From NCBI GenBank assembly GCA_023392395.1, contig JAEVZE010000285.1:1-8987 (forward strand): a stretch of 8,987 bases of DNA, written 5' to 3'. The DNA comes from Bacillota bacterium (lineage in GTDB: Bacteria; Bacillota; Clostridia; Christensenellales; Aristaeellaceae). Positions 1 through 5,809 of this stretch are shown piece by piece; positions within the stretch are counted from its first letter, which is position 1; the number at the start of each line of letters is the position of its first letter. The notes below the pieces were generated by a model. The model made no database searches. It saw nothing but the letters and a program-made list of their open reading frames with translations, and was not told where the DNA came from. The position numbers and the translations under genes were made by a program.

Positions 1-7
1 GCCCCGG

Positions 8-37
8 ACCCCGCAAGGGGGATGATCCCCCTTGACC
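8..37 (+). repeat. 30-base hairpin repeat, copy 1 (inverted relative to copy 2)
   Basis: This stretch is an exact reverse complement of 1115-1144. Its core (14-34) is a near-perfect palindrome: CAAGGGGGAT, one central base, then ATCCCCCTTG, which folds as a 9-bp stem with a 3-base loop. The copy probably continues past the left edge, because the bases before it (GCCCCGG) only partly resemble the second hairpin of copy 2. It lies beyond the terminator of the AEC gene, so it may belong to the end of a neighbouring gene outside the window. G/C-rich intergenic hairpins of this style are common in clostridial genomes, as far as I recall. The role is unknown; a REP-like element or a terminator stem without a U-tract are both possible. 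Confidence 0.8.
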
Positions 38-48
38 GCGCATAGAAG

Positions 49-74
49 AAAATGCCCGCTAGCGCGGACATTTT
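49..74 (-). terminator. Intrinsic terminator after the AEC gene
   Basis: Read on the minus strand, the arms at 74-64 and 59-49 pair over 11 bp with one G.U wobble, and the loop is 4 bases. The first arm begins AAAATG and the second ends CATTTT, followed by CTTCT, giving the usual U-rich tail. The structure starts 55 bases after the TAG stop of the AEC gene. The plus strand reading also ends in a T-run (70s), so it could stop transcription from either side. Confidence 0.8.
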
Positions 75-129
75 TGGGTCAGAGTGCGATGAGATACTGG
101 TATCAAGGCGGGCAAGGAATGACAGAAAA

Positions 130-1023
130 CTAGACACCAAGGATGATCACGATCAATGGGATCGTGAAGATGCTGACGAGCGACGTGAAGGAGATCTCCT
201 GCGCCGCGAACAGCGCGTCCCGGTCGTACTGCTCGGCCAGCATCTGGCTCATGATGGCCGAGGGCATCGCGCTGGCCAGCGCCAGCGTGCCCGCCGCCAC
301 AGGGTCCAAAGAGATCAGTCGCGCAAGCCCCAGCACGACCAGCGGCATCCCGATCAGCTTGACCAGGGAGACCAGCGCGTTCTTCCAGTCGAGCAGCGCC
401 TTGGGCGCAAAGCCGGTCATCCGCGCGCCCAGGATCAGCATGGCCAGCGGCGTATTGAGCGAGCCCAGCGCGTTCAGCGGGGAATCCACCAGGTTTGGAA
501 GGTCCACGCGCATCAGAAACATCGCCGTGCCCAGGAGCGCCGCGATAAAGCCTGGGTTGAACATTCCCTTGAAGGAGAAGCTGCGCCGGTCAAGCAGCGC
601 GATGCCCACGGTCCAGATCACCAGGTTGAACGCCACGATCAGCGCCGCCAGATACAGCGCGCCCAGATCGCCGTACACCGCCTGGAGGATCGGCAGGCCC
701 ATAAAGCCCGCGTTGGGCATGACCGCCAGCATCGCCATGATCGGGCGCACCTTTTCGCTCTGGCGGCGGCAAGCGGCGTAGATCACGACCATCATCAGCG
801 CCATCGCCAGCGTGGCGATCCAGAGCACGTGCAGGAAGCTGACGAGTGTACCGGGCGTGTACTCGTGCTGGGTGACCATGATCAGAAGGGCCGGGTTGGT
901 TGCCAGCGTTACGATGTCGCTGATCCCCTTGACCACAGGATCGGTGACGACGCCTTTTTTCCTTAGCAGCGCGCCGACGCCCGCGATTGAGAACAGCATA
1001 ATCAGTTGGGGCAATACGACCAT
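130..1023 (-). CDS. AEC (auxin efflux carrier) family transporter
   Basis: The protein is a 297-residue, very hydrophobic membrane protein of the AEC/PIN-like family (BART superfamily), which moves small organic anions or similar solutes across the cytoplasmic membrane. The substrate cannot be read from the sequence. Family landmarks are visible: an Asn-Pro break in an early helix (ATNPALLI, about 42-48), PNAGFMGLP (103-111), NPGFIAALLG (156-165), TPLAMLILGA (191-200) and AMPSAIMSQ (252-260). About ten membrane segments are expected. I chose the ATG at 1023 because it places the first helix at the N-terminus followed by RKK, as in the family. It has AGAAGG 11 bases upstream. A GTG at 1068 is a real alternative: it has GGAG 7 bases upstream and adds 15 residues, but these are hydrophilic, use codons unlike the rest of the gene and carry positive charges on the wrong side of helix 1. 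The gene has its own promoter (1092-1120) and terminator (49-74), so it is probably monocistronic. Confidence 0.9.
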   Translation of the reverse strand: MVVLPQLIMLFSIAGVGALLRKKGVVTDPVVKGISDIVTLATNPALLIMVTQHEYTPGTLVSFLHVLWIATLAMALMMVVIYAACRRQSEKVRPIMAMLAVMPNAGFMGLPILQAVYGDLGALYLAALIVAFNLVIWTVGIALLDRRSFSFKGMFNPGFIAALLGTAMFLMRVDLPNLVDSPLNALGSLNTPLAMLILGARMTGFAPKALLDWKNALVSLVKLIGMPLVVLGLARLISLDPVAAGTLALASAMPSAIMSQMLAEQYDRDALFAAQEISFTSLVSIFTIPLIVIILGV

Positions 1024-1091
1024 GAAAGAAAGCGCCTTCTTTTGTAGAATTGCGCCGGAATTCCGCACAGCGGCTCTCCGGCGCCTTTGCC

Positions 1092-1120
1092 TTTATAGAA
1101 TTCTTTTAGTGCAGGGTCAA
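1092..1120 (-). promoter_or_regulatory. Sigma-A-type promoter of the AEC gene
   Basis: On the minus strand, TTGACC (1120-1115) is separated by exactly 17 bases from TATAAA (1097-1092). Both boxes are close to consensus. Transcription would start near 1085, about 17 bases before the GTG at 1068 and about 60 bases before the ATG at 1023. The -35 box is the terminal TTGACC of the hairpin repeat copy at 1115-1144, so the promoter is partly built from repeat sequence. It was identified by eye; no start-site data are available. Confidence 0.65.
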
Positions 1121-1166
1121 GGGGGATCATCCCCCTTGCGGGGTTCCAAGGGGCGGAGCCCCTTGG
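1115..1166 (-). repeat. Paired hairpin repeat, copy 2, between pepF and the AEC gene
   Basis: Two tight hairpins lie in tandem. The one at 1118-1138 (CAAGGGGGAT, one base, ATCCCCCTTG) belongs to the 30-base block that is exactly repeated in reverse at 8-37. The one at 1146-1166 is CCAAGGGGC, GGA, GCCCCTTGG, a perfect 9-bp stem with a 3-base loop. They begin 13 bases after the TAA stop of pepF. There is no U-tract after either stem, so a standard intrinsic terminator is doubtful, though the pair may still weaken read-through or protect the mRNA 3' end. The left end merges with the -35 box of the AEC promoter. Confidence 0.8.
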
Positions 1167-1179
1167 CGTTCTCTCGTTC

Positions 1180-2970
1180 TTACTCCGCGGCCTGCTTGTA
1201 GCGCGAGAGCAGCTGTTCGAACATGTTCAGCGCCCGCTCGACGGGCTCGGGCGTGGACATATCAACCCCGGCCAGCTTGAGCGCGTCGATGGGGAAGAGG
1301 CTGCCACCTGACGACAGGAATTGCTTGTAGCGCTCGACCGCCGGCGCGCCCTGCTCGCGGATGAGGCTTGCAATGGCCATCGCGGCGGAGAAGCCGGTGG
1401 CGTACTGGTACACGTAGAAGGCGTTGTAGAAGTGGGGGATGCGCATCCACTCGTACTGGATCAGGTCCGTCTGCTCGATGGACGGGTAGTACGTGCGGTT
1501 GAGCGCCGCGTAAAGCTCGTTCAGGCTCTCGCCGGTCAGCGCCTCGCCCCGTTCGGCCATTTCATGCGCGGCCTTTTCGAACTCGGCGAACATGGTCTGC
1601 CTAAACAGCGTGGTGCGGTAGGCCTGCAGCAGGTTGTTCAGCAGGTACGCCTGCGCGCTCTTTTCCGGGTGCTTGTCCATCAGGTACATCAGGACCAGCA
1701 CCTCGTTGACGGTGGAGGCCACCTCCGCCACGAACAGCGAATAATCCGCCATCGGCGCGGGTTGAGTCTTCGCGCTTAAGAAGGTGTGCAGCGAATGCCC
1801 CATCTCGTGGGCGATGGTCAGAAGGTCCTCCAGCGTTTCGTGGTAGTTCATCAGCACGTAGGGATGGGTCTCGTACGTGCCCCAGGAGTACGCGCCGGAG
1901 GACTTGCCCTCGTTCTCAAACGGGTCGATCCAGCGCTCCGCGACCGCCCTTCGCAGCGTGTCCTGATAGTCCGTCCCCAGCGGTGCGAGCGCCTCGACCA
2001 CCAGGGCGTAGGCATCCTCAAAGGGCAGGTCGATGGCGAACTCGCCCGGCATCTTCGCGTACACGTCGTACATGGCGGGGTCATGCAGCCCCAGCCGCCG
2101 CATCTGGAAGCGCAACATGTCGTCCAGCGCCGGCAGGTGATGATGAACCGCCGTAATCAAGCTGTCGTAGACGGAGACGGGCACGTCGTTTTGGTAGAGC
2201 GAGGCCTCCCGCGCGCTTTCAAACTTGGCCGCCCGGGCGGAGAACAGATCCGCCTTGACCGACGCGGCGTAGATGGACGGCACGGTGGAGGAATAACCGC
2301 GGAAGGTTTCGTACATCGCGGTGAAGGCGGCCTTTCGCACCGCGCGGTCGCCGCTCATCATGTGGGTGATGTAGCTGCCGTGGGTCAGCGGCGCCATGCC
2401 ACCCTCGCCGTCCGGCACTTCCGGGAACTTCATGTCGGCGTCGGTCAGCATGTCGAAGATGACGCTGGGGGAAGCGCCCAATTCGCCCGCCATCGCGACG
2501 ATGCGCTCCTCCGCGGCCGACAGCGTGTGGGGCCGGGCGCGCTCGATGGCGGTGAAGAACATGCGGTAGTCCTTGAATTCCGGATCAGCCTCGCACTTCG
2601 CCAGGTATTCTGGCGGGAGCGCGATCAATTCCGGTGTCAGGAAGGAGGAGGCCGTCGAGAACTCCACCGACAGCGTGGTGGCCCGGTCGGTCAGCGCCTG
2701 GTAGCGGGCGCGGGTGTTGTCCTCGTCTCTGCGCATCTTGGCGTAGGCGAATAGTCTGGTGACCTCCTGCGCCGTACCGAAGAAGTCCCTCAGCGCCTGA
2801 AGCAGGTTGTCGCGCGCGCCAAGCGCGCTCTGGTGGCGGGAAAACCCCTGAACCGACGCGCGGCAGGCCTCAAACGCCCGCTCCCACGCCTCGTCGGTCG
2901 GGAAGATGTCCTCCAGGCGCCAGGTGTCCTTCTCGGCGAGCTCCGGGCGCTTTTTATTCGTCGATGTCAA
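1180..2970 (-). CDS. pepF: Oligoendopeptidase F, M3 family zinc metallopeptidase
   Basis: This 596-residue protein matches the full length of oligoendopeptidase F (M3B, about 600 residues). These cytoplasmic zinc enzymes cut short peptides inside the chain and help recycle peptides. The zinc site is clear: HEMGH at 388-392 supplies two histidines and the catalytic Glu389, and Glu416 in FVAEVAST, 24 residues after the second histidine, is the expected third ligand. Other family landmarks are the N-terminal W-L-DIFP segment (17-25), HPYVLMNY (369-376) just before the zinc site, and YQYATGF (521-527) near the C-terminus with the tyrosines that line the active site in this family. There is no signal peptide. 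The start is TTG at 2970, chosen because AGGAGG lies 9 bases upstream and the reading frame then fits the family N-terminus. The gene overlaps the upstream MFS gene by 17 bases, so the two are very likely co-transcribed. The stop is TAA, followed by the hairpin pair at 1146-1166 and 1118-1138. Confidence 0.96.
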   Translation of the reverse strand: MTSTNKKRPELAEKDTWRLEDIFPTDEAWERAFEACRASVQGFSRHQSALGARDNLLQALRDFFGTAQEVTRLFAYAKMRRDEDNTRARYQALTDRATTLSVEFSTASSFLTPELIALPPEYLAKCEADPEFKDYRMFFTAIERARPHTLSAAEERIVAMAGELGASPSVIFDMLTDADMKFPEVPDGEGGMAPLTHGSYITHMMSGDRAVRKAAFTAMYETFRGYSSTVPSIYAASVKADLFSARAAKFESAREASLYQNDVPVSVYDSLITAVHHHLPALDDMLRFQMRRLGLHDPAMYDVYAKMPGEFAIDLPFEDAYALVVEALAPLGTDYQDTLRRAVAERWIDPFENEGKSSGAYSWGTYETHPYVLMNYHETLEDLLTIAHEMGHSLHTFLSAKTQPAPMADYSLFVAEVASTVNEVLVLMYLMDKHPEKSAQAYLLNNLLQAYRTTLFRQTMFAEFEKAAHEMAERGEALTGESLNELYAALNRTYYPSIEQTDLIQYEWMRIPHFYNAFYVYQYATGFSAAMAIASLIREQGAPAVERYKQFLSSGGSLFPIDALKLAGVDMSTPEPVERALNMFEQLLSRYKQAAE

Positions 2971-4417
2971 GGTGGATGCCCTCCTGTTCGTGTTGATTGA
3001 GCCGCTTGCGCAAATTTCTTCGATGCATGGTGACGCGCACTTCGCGGGCGTAGCGGCGGACGGCGCGGGCCATATCGTTCGCCACGTCGCTTGCGCTGGC
3101 CGCGCCTTCTTCGTGAATGCCGGGCAGCAGGAAGAAGACCGTGATCAGGCGTAGAATGCCTGAAATCATAAACAGCACGTTGTAGCGGGAGATCGGCGTG
3201 CCCAAGATCACCAGATGGTATGCTTCCACGCGGTACATGACGTTATCCAACAGCCATCCGCCCACCGCCGAGCCCAGCGCCAGGCCAACCAGCTGCGTAA
3301 AGAAGAAGTAGAGCGCGATGTACATCGAGCGGTTCTCGCCCTTGGCCTGCGCCATGAACAGGTTCTGCGCGCCAAGGTCGATGGCCACGTAGGTCGCGCC
3401 GCTGAGCACGTTGACCAGCGCCACCGCCCACACCATCCGGGGGCCGATCAGGGTCCAGAAAAACGGCGCAAAGGAGGTCAAGAACGCGCCCACCGTCAAG
3501 ACCGGGCGGCTGCCGTAGCTGTCCAGCGCCACGCCCCACCGGGATACCGCCAGCACCAGAAAGAGGTTGCTGACGATCTGGCTGGCCACGGTGATCTCGA
3601 AGTTGGTCATGCGCATGTTTTCCAGCATGTACACGTTGAAGTAAGGCGCGACGATCTGCACCGAGAACATCCAGGCCGTCAGCGCGCCCACCATGCGCAT
3701 GTATTTGCGGTCGCGAAGTACCGGCCGGATCATCTGGGTCAGGCCGGTCTTGACCGCGGGCGCGTGCATCGGCGGCAGGCGCATCAGCGCGTAGGAAAGG
3801 ATGTCCAGGCAACCTGCCAGCCCTGCGATGGTGAACACCACCGCGTAGCCGGTAAAGCCGGGCAGCGCGTCCAGGAGAGCGCCTATCGCAAAGCCAAATA
3901 CCATGCCCACGATCGTCGAAATGCGGCTGCGCACCGCGAAATACCGCCCGCGGATCCGAAGCGGAATCACGTCCGAGCAGATGGAGTAGAACGCCACATT
4001 GATGAACGGGCCCGAGACCGAGCTGACCAGCACCATCACCACCGCCGCCCACATTCGCAGAGCGCCGCCGGACATGGGCAGGAGGAAGGGGATCAAGCCG
4101 AAGGGAATCCAGATCAGCCGCTGGACGAGGCCGAAGGCCAGCATCATCTGCCTGCGCTTGCAAGTGCGTTCCAGTATGTAGCTGGCCAGCAGCTGGAACG
4201 CGTTGGCCAGCGGCGGCAGTGCCATCAATAGACCGTACAGGAAGTCGGACGCGCCCAGCGCTTTGATGTAGCCGCTGATGGCGACGCCGGTGGTGATGTT
4301 GGCCCAGACGACGCCGCCCGCCACGCCCCCGATCAACAGGCGCAGCGTGCGGATGGTTTGTTCGTCCAGACCGCGCTCGTCGAACAACTCGATGTGGCGG
4401 TTAAACCGAGGCTTCAT
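2954..4417 (-). CDS. MFS (major facilitator superfamily) transporter
   Basis: This is a 487-residue integral membrane protein with a 12-helix major facilitator pattern. Hydrophobic segments lie near 26-50, 58-82, 92-115, 122-148, 167-185, 190-212, 242-265, 278-292, 304-323, 327-350, 366-392 and 411-433. Basic cytoplasmic loops sit where the family has them: LERTCKRRQ (82-90) after helix 2, RIRGRYFAVRSR (154-165) between helices 4 and 5, and SRWGVALDSYGSRP (292-305) as the degenerate motif-A loop after helix 8. A 25-residue N-terminal segment and a charged tail of about 55 residues (434-487) are cytoplasmic. The tail is longer than in many MFS proteins. The ATG start at 4417 has GAGG 7 bases before it. 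I cannot name the substrate or the direction; similar clostridial proteins are annotated only as MFS transporters. The gene overlaps pepF by 17 bases and is preceded by the 472-base non-coding interval, so it probably opens a two-gene unit. Confidence 0.9.
   Translation of the reverse strand: MKPRFNRHIELFDERGLDEQTIRTLRLLIGGVAGGVVWANITTGVAISGYIKALGASDFLYGLLMALPPLANAFQLLASYILERTCKRRQMMLAFGLVQRLIWIPFGLIPFLLPMSGGALRMWAAVVMVLVSSVSGPFINVAFYSICSDVIPLRIRGRYFAVRSRISTIVGMVFGFAIGALLDALPGFTGYAVVFTIAGLAGCLDILSYALMRLPPMHAPAVKTGLTQMIRPVLRDRKYMRMVGALTAWMFSVQIVAPYFNVYMLENMRMTNFEITVASQIVSNLFLVLAVSRWGVALDSYGSRPVLTVGAFLTSFAPFFWTLIGPRMVWAVALVNVLSGATYVAIDLGAQNLFMAQAKGENRSMYIALYFFFTQLVGLALGSAVGGWLLDNVMYRVEAYHLVILGTPISRYNVLFMISGILRLITVFFLLPGIHEEGAASASDVANDMARAVRRYAREVRVTMHRRNLRKRLNQHEQEGIHLDIDE
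2979..2985 (-). promoter_or_regulatory. Ribosome binding site of pepF inside the MFS gene
   Basis: AGGAGGG on the minus strand, with 8 bases between it and the TTG at 2970. It lies within the last codons of the MFS transporter gene. It decides the TTG start of pepF and suggests that ribosomes finishing the transporter can re-initiate directly on pepF. Confidence 0.8.
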
Positions 4418-4600
4418 GGTTGCACCTCAAAAGGCTTTCGGAGAGAGCAATTCGCCGTTGTAAAACCTTGCATGAATTTTTGATGGATGAAATCTTGCGC
4501 GGGTTCCACTTTATCCGGGGTTCTGGGGCGTTGGGTTCGATGAATTTTCTGTTACCCAATCAATTTGGAGCGTAATGCCGCGCCGGTCCCATTCCCGGGG
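4418..4600. other. Non-coding leader of the MFS-pepF unit
   Basis: This part of the ftsY-MFS gap has no credible gene. It is more A/T-rich than its surroundings, particularly about 4437-4500 and 4535-4570, as expected of a promoter and leader region. I see the ribosome binding site GAGG 7 bases before the MFS start, but no pair of -35/-10 boxes good enough to call. A 9-base direct repeat, CCGGGGTTC, occurs at 4515-4523 and 4595-4603. Confidence 0.5.
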
Positions 4601-4601
4601 T

Positions 4602-4621
4602 TCGGGGGCCTCGGCCCCCGA
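4602..4621. repeat. Perfect G/C-rich palindromic hairpin
   Basis: TCGGGGGCC (4602-4610), a two-base spacer, then GGCCCCCGA (4613-4621) form a perfect 9-bp inverted repeat. It is directly preceded by GGGGTTC, the same seven bases that precede the second hairpin at 1146-1166. That suggests a shared repeat architecture. No U-tract follows on either strand. It may be the 5' border of the structured region that follows. Confidence 0.7.
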
Positions 4622-4630
4622 TTGATTCAC

Positions 4631-4774
4631 GGCAACCGGAGGAACCGGAACCGAGCGCCGCCTGTGGCGGCTTCCAGCGAGGTGGAGGTTCTTTGAGACA
4701 GGGAGCCACAGGAGCGGAAGCGAACGAGGCGACCATGGCGAAAAGTCGAACGGCATGTACGGCCGGAGGTTGCC
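4631..4774 (+). ncRNA. Candidate structured RNA domain, family not identified
   Basis: The 144-base domain is closed by GGCAACC (4631-4637) pairing with GGTTGCC (4768-4774). Inside, 4647-4675 forms a stem-loop: GGAA/TTCC outside and GCCGCC, TGT, GGCGGC at the tip, with a six-base bulge (CCGAGC) between the two stems. CCTGTGGC (4661-4668) is exactly complementary to GCCACAGG (4705-4712), so the tip of that stem-loop could form a pseudoknot or an alternative pairing. Near the 3' side, CGAC (4730-4733) pairs with GTCG (4745-4748), and CGGC (4751-4754) with GCCG (4762-4765). The unpaired segments are rich in G and A on the plus strand, as in structured RNAs, which is why I favour that strand, antisense to the flanking genes. 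Open frames here (minus strand, 88 and 98 codons) are Pro/Arg-rich and do not look like proteins. I could not match it to a known riboswitch, tRNA, RNase P, tmRNA or SRP RNA. A widespread intergenic RNA family (for example raiA- or HEARO-like) or a repeat element is possible but untested. Confidence 0.45.
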
Positions 4775-4787
4775 CATTCCTTGTTGC

Positions 4788-4828
4788 GCGCAGGCCCGCC
4801 CGCAAGCCTTGGCGTGCAGGGCCTGTGC
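4788..4828. repeat. Long inverted repeat next to the candidate RNA
   Basis: GCGCAGGCCC (4788-4797) pairs with GGGCCTGTGC (4819-4828) over 10 bp with one G.U, around a 21-base loop that may contain a small CGC/GCG stem. No T-run follows on the plus strand, so it is not an obvious terminator of the candidate RNA. It could be its 3' domain. Confidence 0.55.
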
Positions 4829-4841
4829 CGTTCCCTATGCC

Positions 4842-4868
4842 AATGAAATCCGCCATGCGGCTTTCATT
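4842..4868. repeat. Inverted repeat between ftsY and the candidate RNA
   Basis: AATGAAA (4842-4848) pairs with TTTCATT (4862-4868), continued after one mismatch by CCGC/GCGG around a 3-base loop. On the minus strand it lies just after the stem that covers the ftsY stop codon, and its second arm is T-rich. The two together may therefore act as the 3' end structure of the smc-ftsY transcript. Confidence 0.55.
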
Positions 4869-4871
4869 AGC

Positions 4872-4891
4872 AGCGTCGCCTTGGCGACGCT
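4872..4891 (-). terminator. Hairpin overlapping the ftsY stop codon
   Basis: AGCGTCGCC and GGCGACGCT are perfect inverted 9-mers separated by two bases. On the minus strand the first arm starts at the A of the ftsY TAG stop (4892-4890). No U-run follows, so this is not a classical intrinsic terminator by itself. It may work together with the adjacent hairpin at 4842-4868, or stabilise the mRNA 3' end. Confidence 0.45.
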
Positions 4892-5786
4892 AGAATATCG
4901 CCTCCACAAACGCCTTCGCGTCGAAGGGTTCCAGATCGTCCAGACCTTCGCCGATGCCGATGTACCGTACCGGCAGGCCCAGTTCGCCCCGGATGGCCAG
5001 CGCGATGCCGCCCTTGGCGGTACCGTCCAGCTTGGTCAGGATGATGCCATCCAGGATCGCCGCGTCCTTGAATACCTGCGCCTGGGTCAGGCCGTTCTGG
5101 CCGGTGGTGGCGTCGATGACGAGCAGGCCCTTGACGATAGCCTCCGGGAACTCGCGCTCCACCACGCGGCTGATCTTTTTCAGCTCCTCCATCAAGTGCG
5201 CCTTGTTGTGCAGGCGGCCCGCGGTGTCGATGATGAGTACGTCCGCGTTGCGGCCCTTGGCCAGCTGTACCGCGTCGTAGACCACGGCGGCGGCGTCCGC
5301 GCCCTCGTGGTGCTTGACCAGCGGCACGCCCGCCCGCTCGGCCCAGACGGTCAGCTGATCCGCGGCGGCGGCGCGGAAGGTGTCGCCCGCGCAGATGACC
5401 ACCTTGCGGCCCACCGTCTTCATGCGGGAGGCCAATTTTCCGATGGAAGTGGTCTTGCCCACGCCGTTGACGCCGATCACCGGCACCACCATGGGGGAAA
5501 CCAGCCGCATGGGCTCGGAGCCCATCATGTCGGCGACGATCATCTTCAGCGCTTCGCGGGCCGGGCCGGTGGTCTTGATGCCATCGGCCTTGCACTTCTC
5601 GCGCAGTTTCGTGATGATCATTTCGCTGGTCTTGACGCCTGCGTCCGCCATGATCAGGATGTCGGTCAGGTCGTCGTAGAAGCTATCGTCGATCAGGGGC
5701 GAGGCGTCCACCAGCTGGTCGATGCGGTCGGACACGTTGGCCCGGGTCTTGCCCATCGACTGCTTGATTCGATCAAAGAGGCCCAA
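4890..5786 (-). CDS. ftsY: Signal recognition particle receptor FtsY
   Basis: This is the SRP receptor GTPase. At the membrane it pairs with the SRP protein Ffh and delivers ribosomes that are making membrane proteins to the translocon. The 298-residue protein is essentially the NG domain with a very short N-terminal segment, as in many Firmicutes, rather than the long acidic A domain of Escherichia coli. Motifs: P-loop GVNGVGKT (105-112), DTFRAAAADQL (135-145), DTAGRLHNK (187-195), TKLDGTAKGG (251-260) and the C-terminal IGIGEGLDDLEPFD (276-289). The start is TTG at 5786, giving MGLFDRIKQS, the classic FtsY N-terminus. GGAAAGGA lies 11 bases before it. The frame stays open upstream into smc (to 6242), but that extension is an antiphase shadow of smc and not FtsY. 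An ATG at 5756 would remove the conserved start. The gene follows smc by 23 bases and is surely co-transcribed with it. Confidence 0.97.
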   Translation of the reverse strand: MGLFDRIKQSMGKTRANVSDRIDQLVDASPLIDDSFYDDLTDILIMADAGVKTSEMIITKLREKCKADGIKTTGPAREALKMIVADMMGSEPMRLVSPMVVPVIGVNGVGKTTSIGKLASRMKTVGRKVVICAGDTFRAAAADQLTVWAERAGVPLVKHHEGADAAAVVYDAVQLAKGRNADVLIIDTAGRLHNKAHLMEELKKISRVVEREFPEAIVKGLLVIDATTGQNGLTQAQVFKDAAILDGIILTKLDGTAKGGIALAIRGELGLPVRYIGIGEGLDDLEPFDAKAFVEAIF

Positions 5787-5797
5787 AGGGTGACACG

Positions 5798-5805
5798 TCC
5801 TTTCC
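5798..5805 (-). promoter_or_regulatory. Ribosome binding site of ftsY
   Basis: GGAAAGGA on the minus strand begins a few bases after the smc TGA stop (5812-5810) and ends 11 bases before the TTG at 5786. The spacing is on the long side, which together with TTG may moderate FtsY synthesis. No ATG or GTG in the same frame lies between this site and the TTG. Confidence 0.6.
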
Positions 5806-5809
5806 GTTA

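Noticed and set aside
52..966. 304-codon plus-strand open frame
   Set aside because: It is antisense to the AEC gene, begins inside the terminator hairpin, and is full of Arg/His/Gln/Asp without any recognisable domain.
1786..2754. 322-codon plus-strand open frame
   Set aside because: It is antisense to pepF, whose catalytic motifs prove the minus strand to be coding.
3215..4231. 338-codon plus-strand open frame
   Set aside because: It lies entirely antisense to the MFS transporter gene. Its composition (His/Arg/Gln-rich) is typical of a shadow frame.
4751..4767. Group II intron domain V, suggested by GCATGTACGG
   Set aside because: The 3' half resembles domain V, but the required 5' AGC-containing half and GAAA-capped 34-base hairpin are not there. 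No reverse transcriptase is nearby.
4631..4774. SRP RNA, RNase P RNA, tmRNA or a common riboswitch
   Set aside because: I looked for the SRP tip GGAAG motifs, the RNase P GAGGAAAGUCC box, the tmRNA tRNA-like end and the cobalamin and T-box boxes, and found none.
4511..4856. Two minus-strand open frames of 88 and 98 codons in the ftsY-MFS gap
   Set aside because: They overlap each other in different frames and are Pro/Arg/Ser-rich. They coincide with the structured region, so they are better explained as chance frames over a repeat or RNA.
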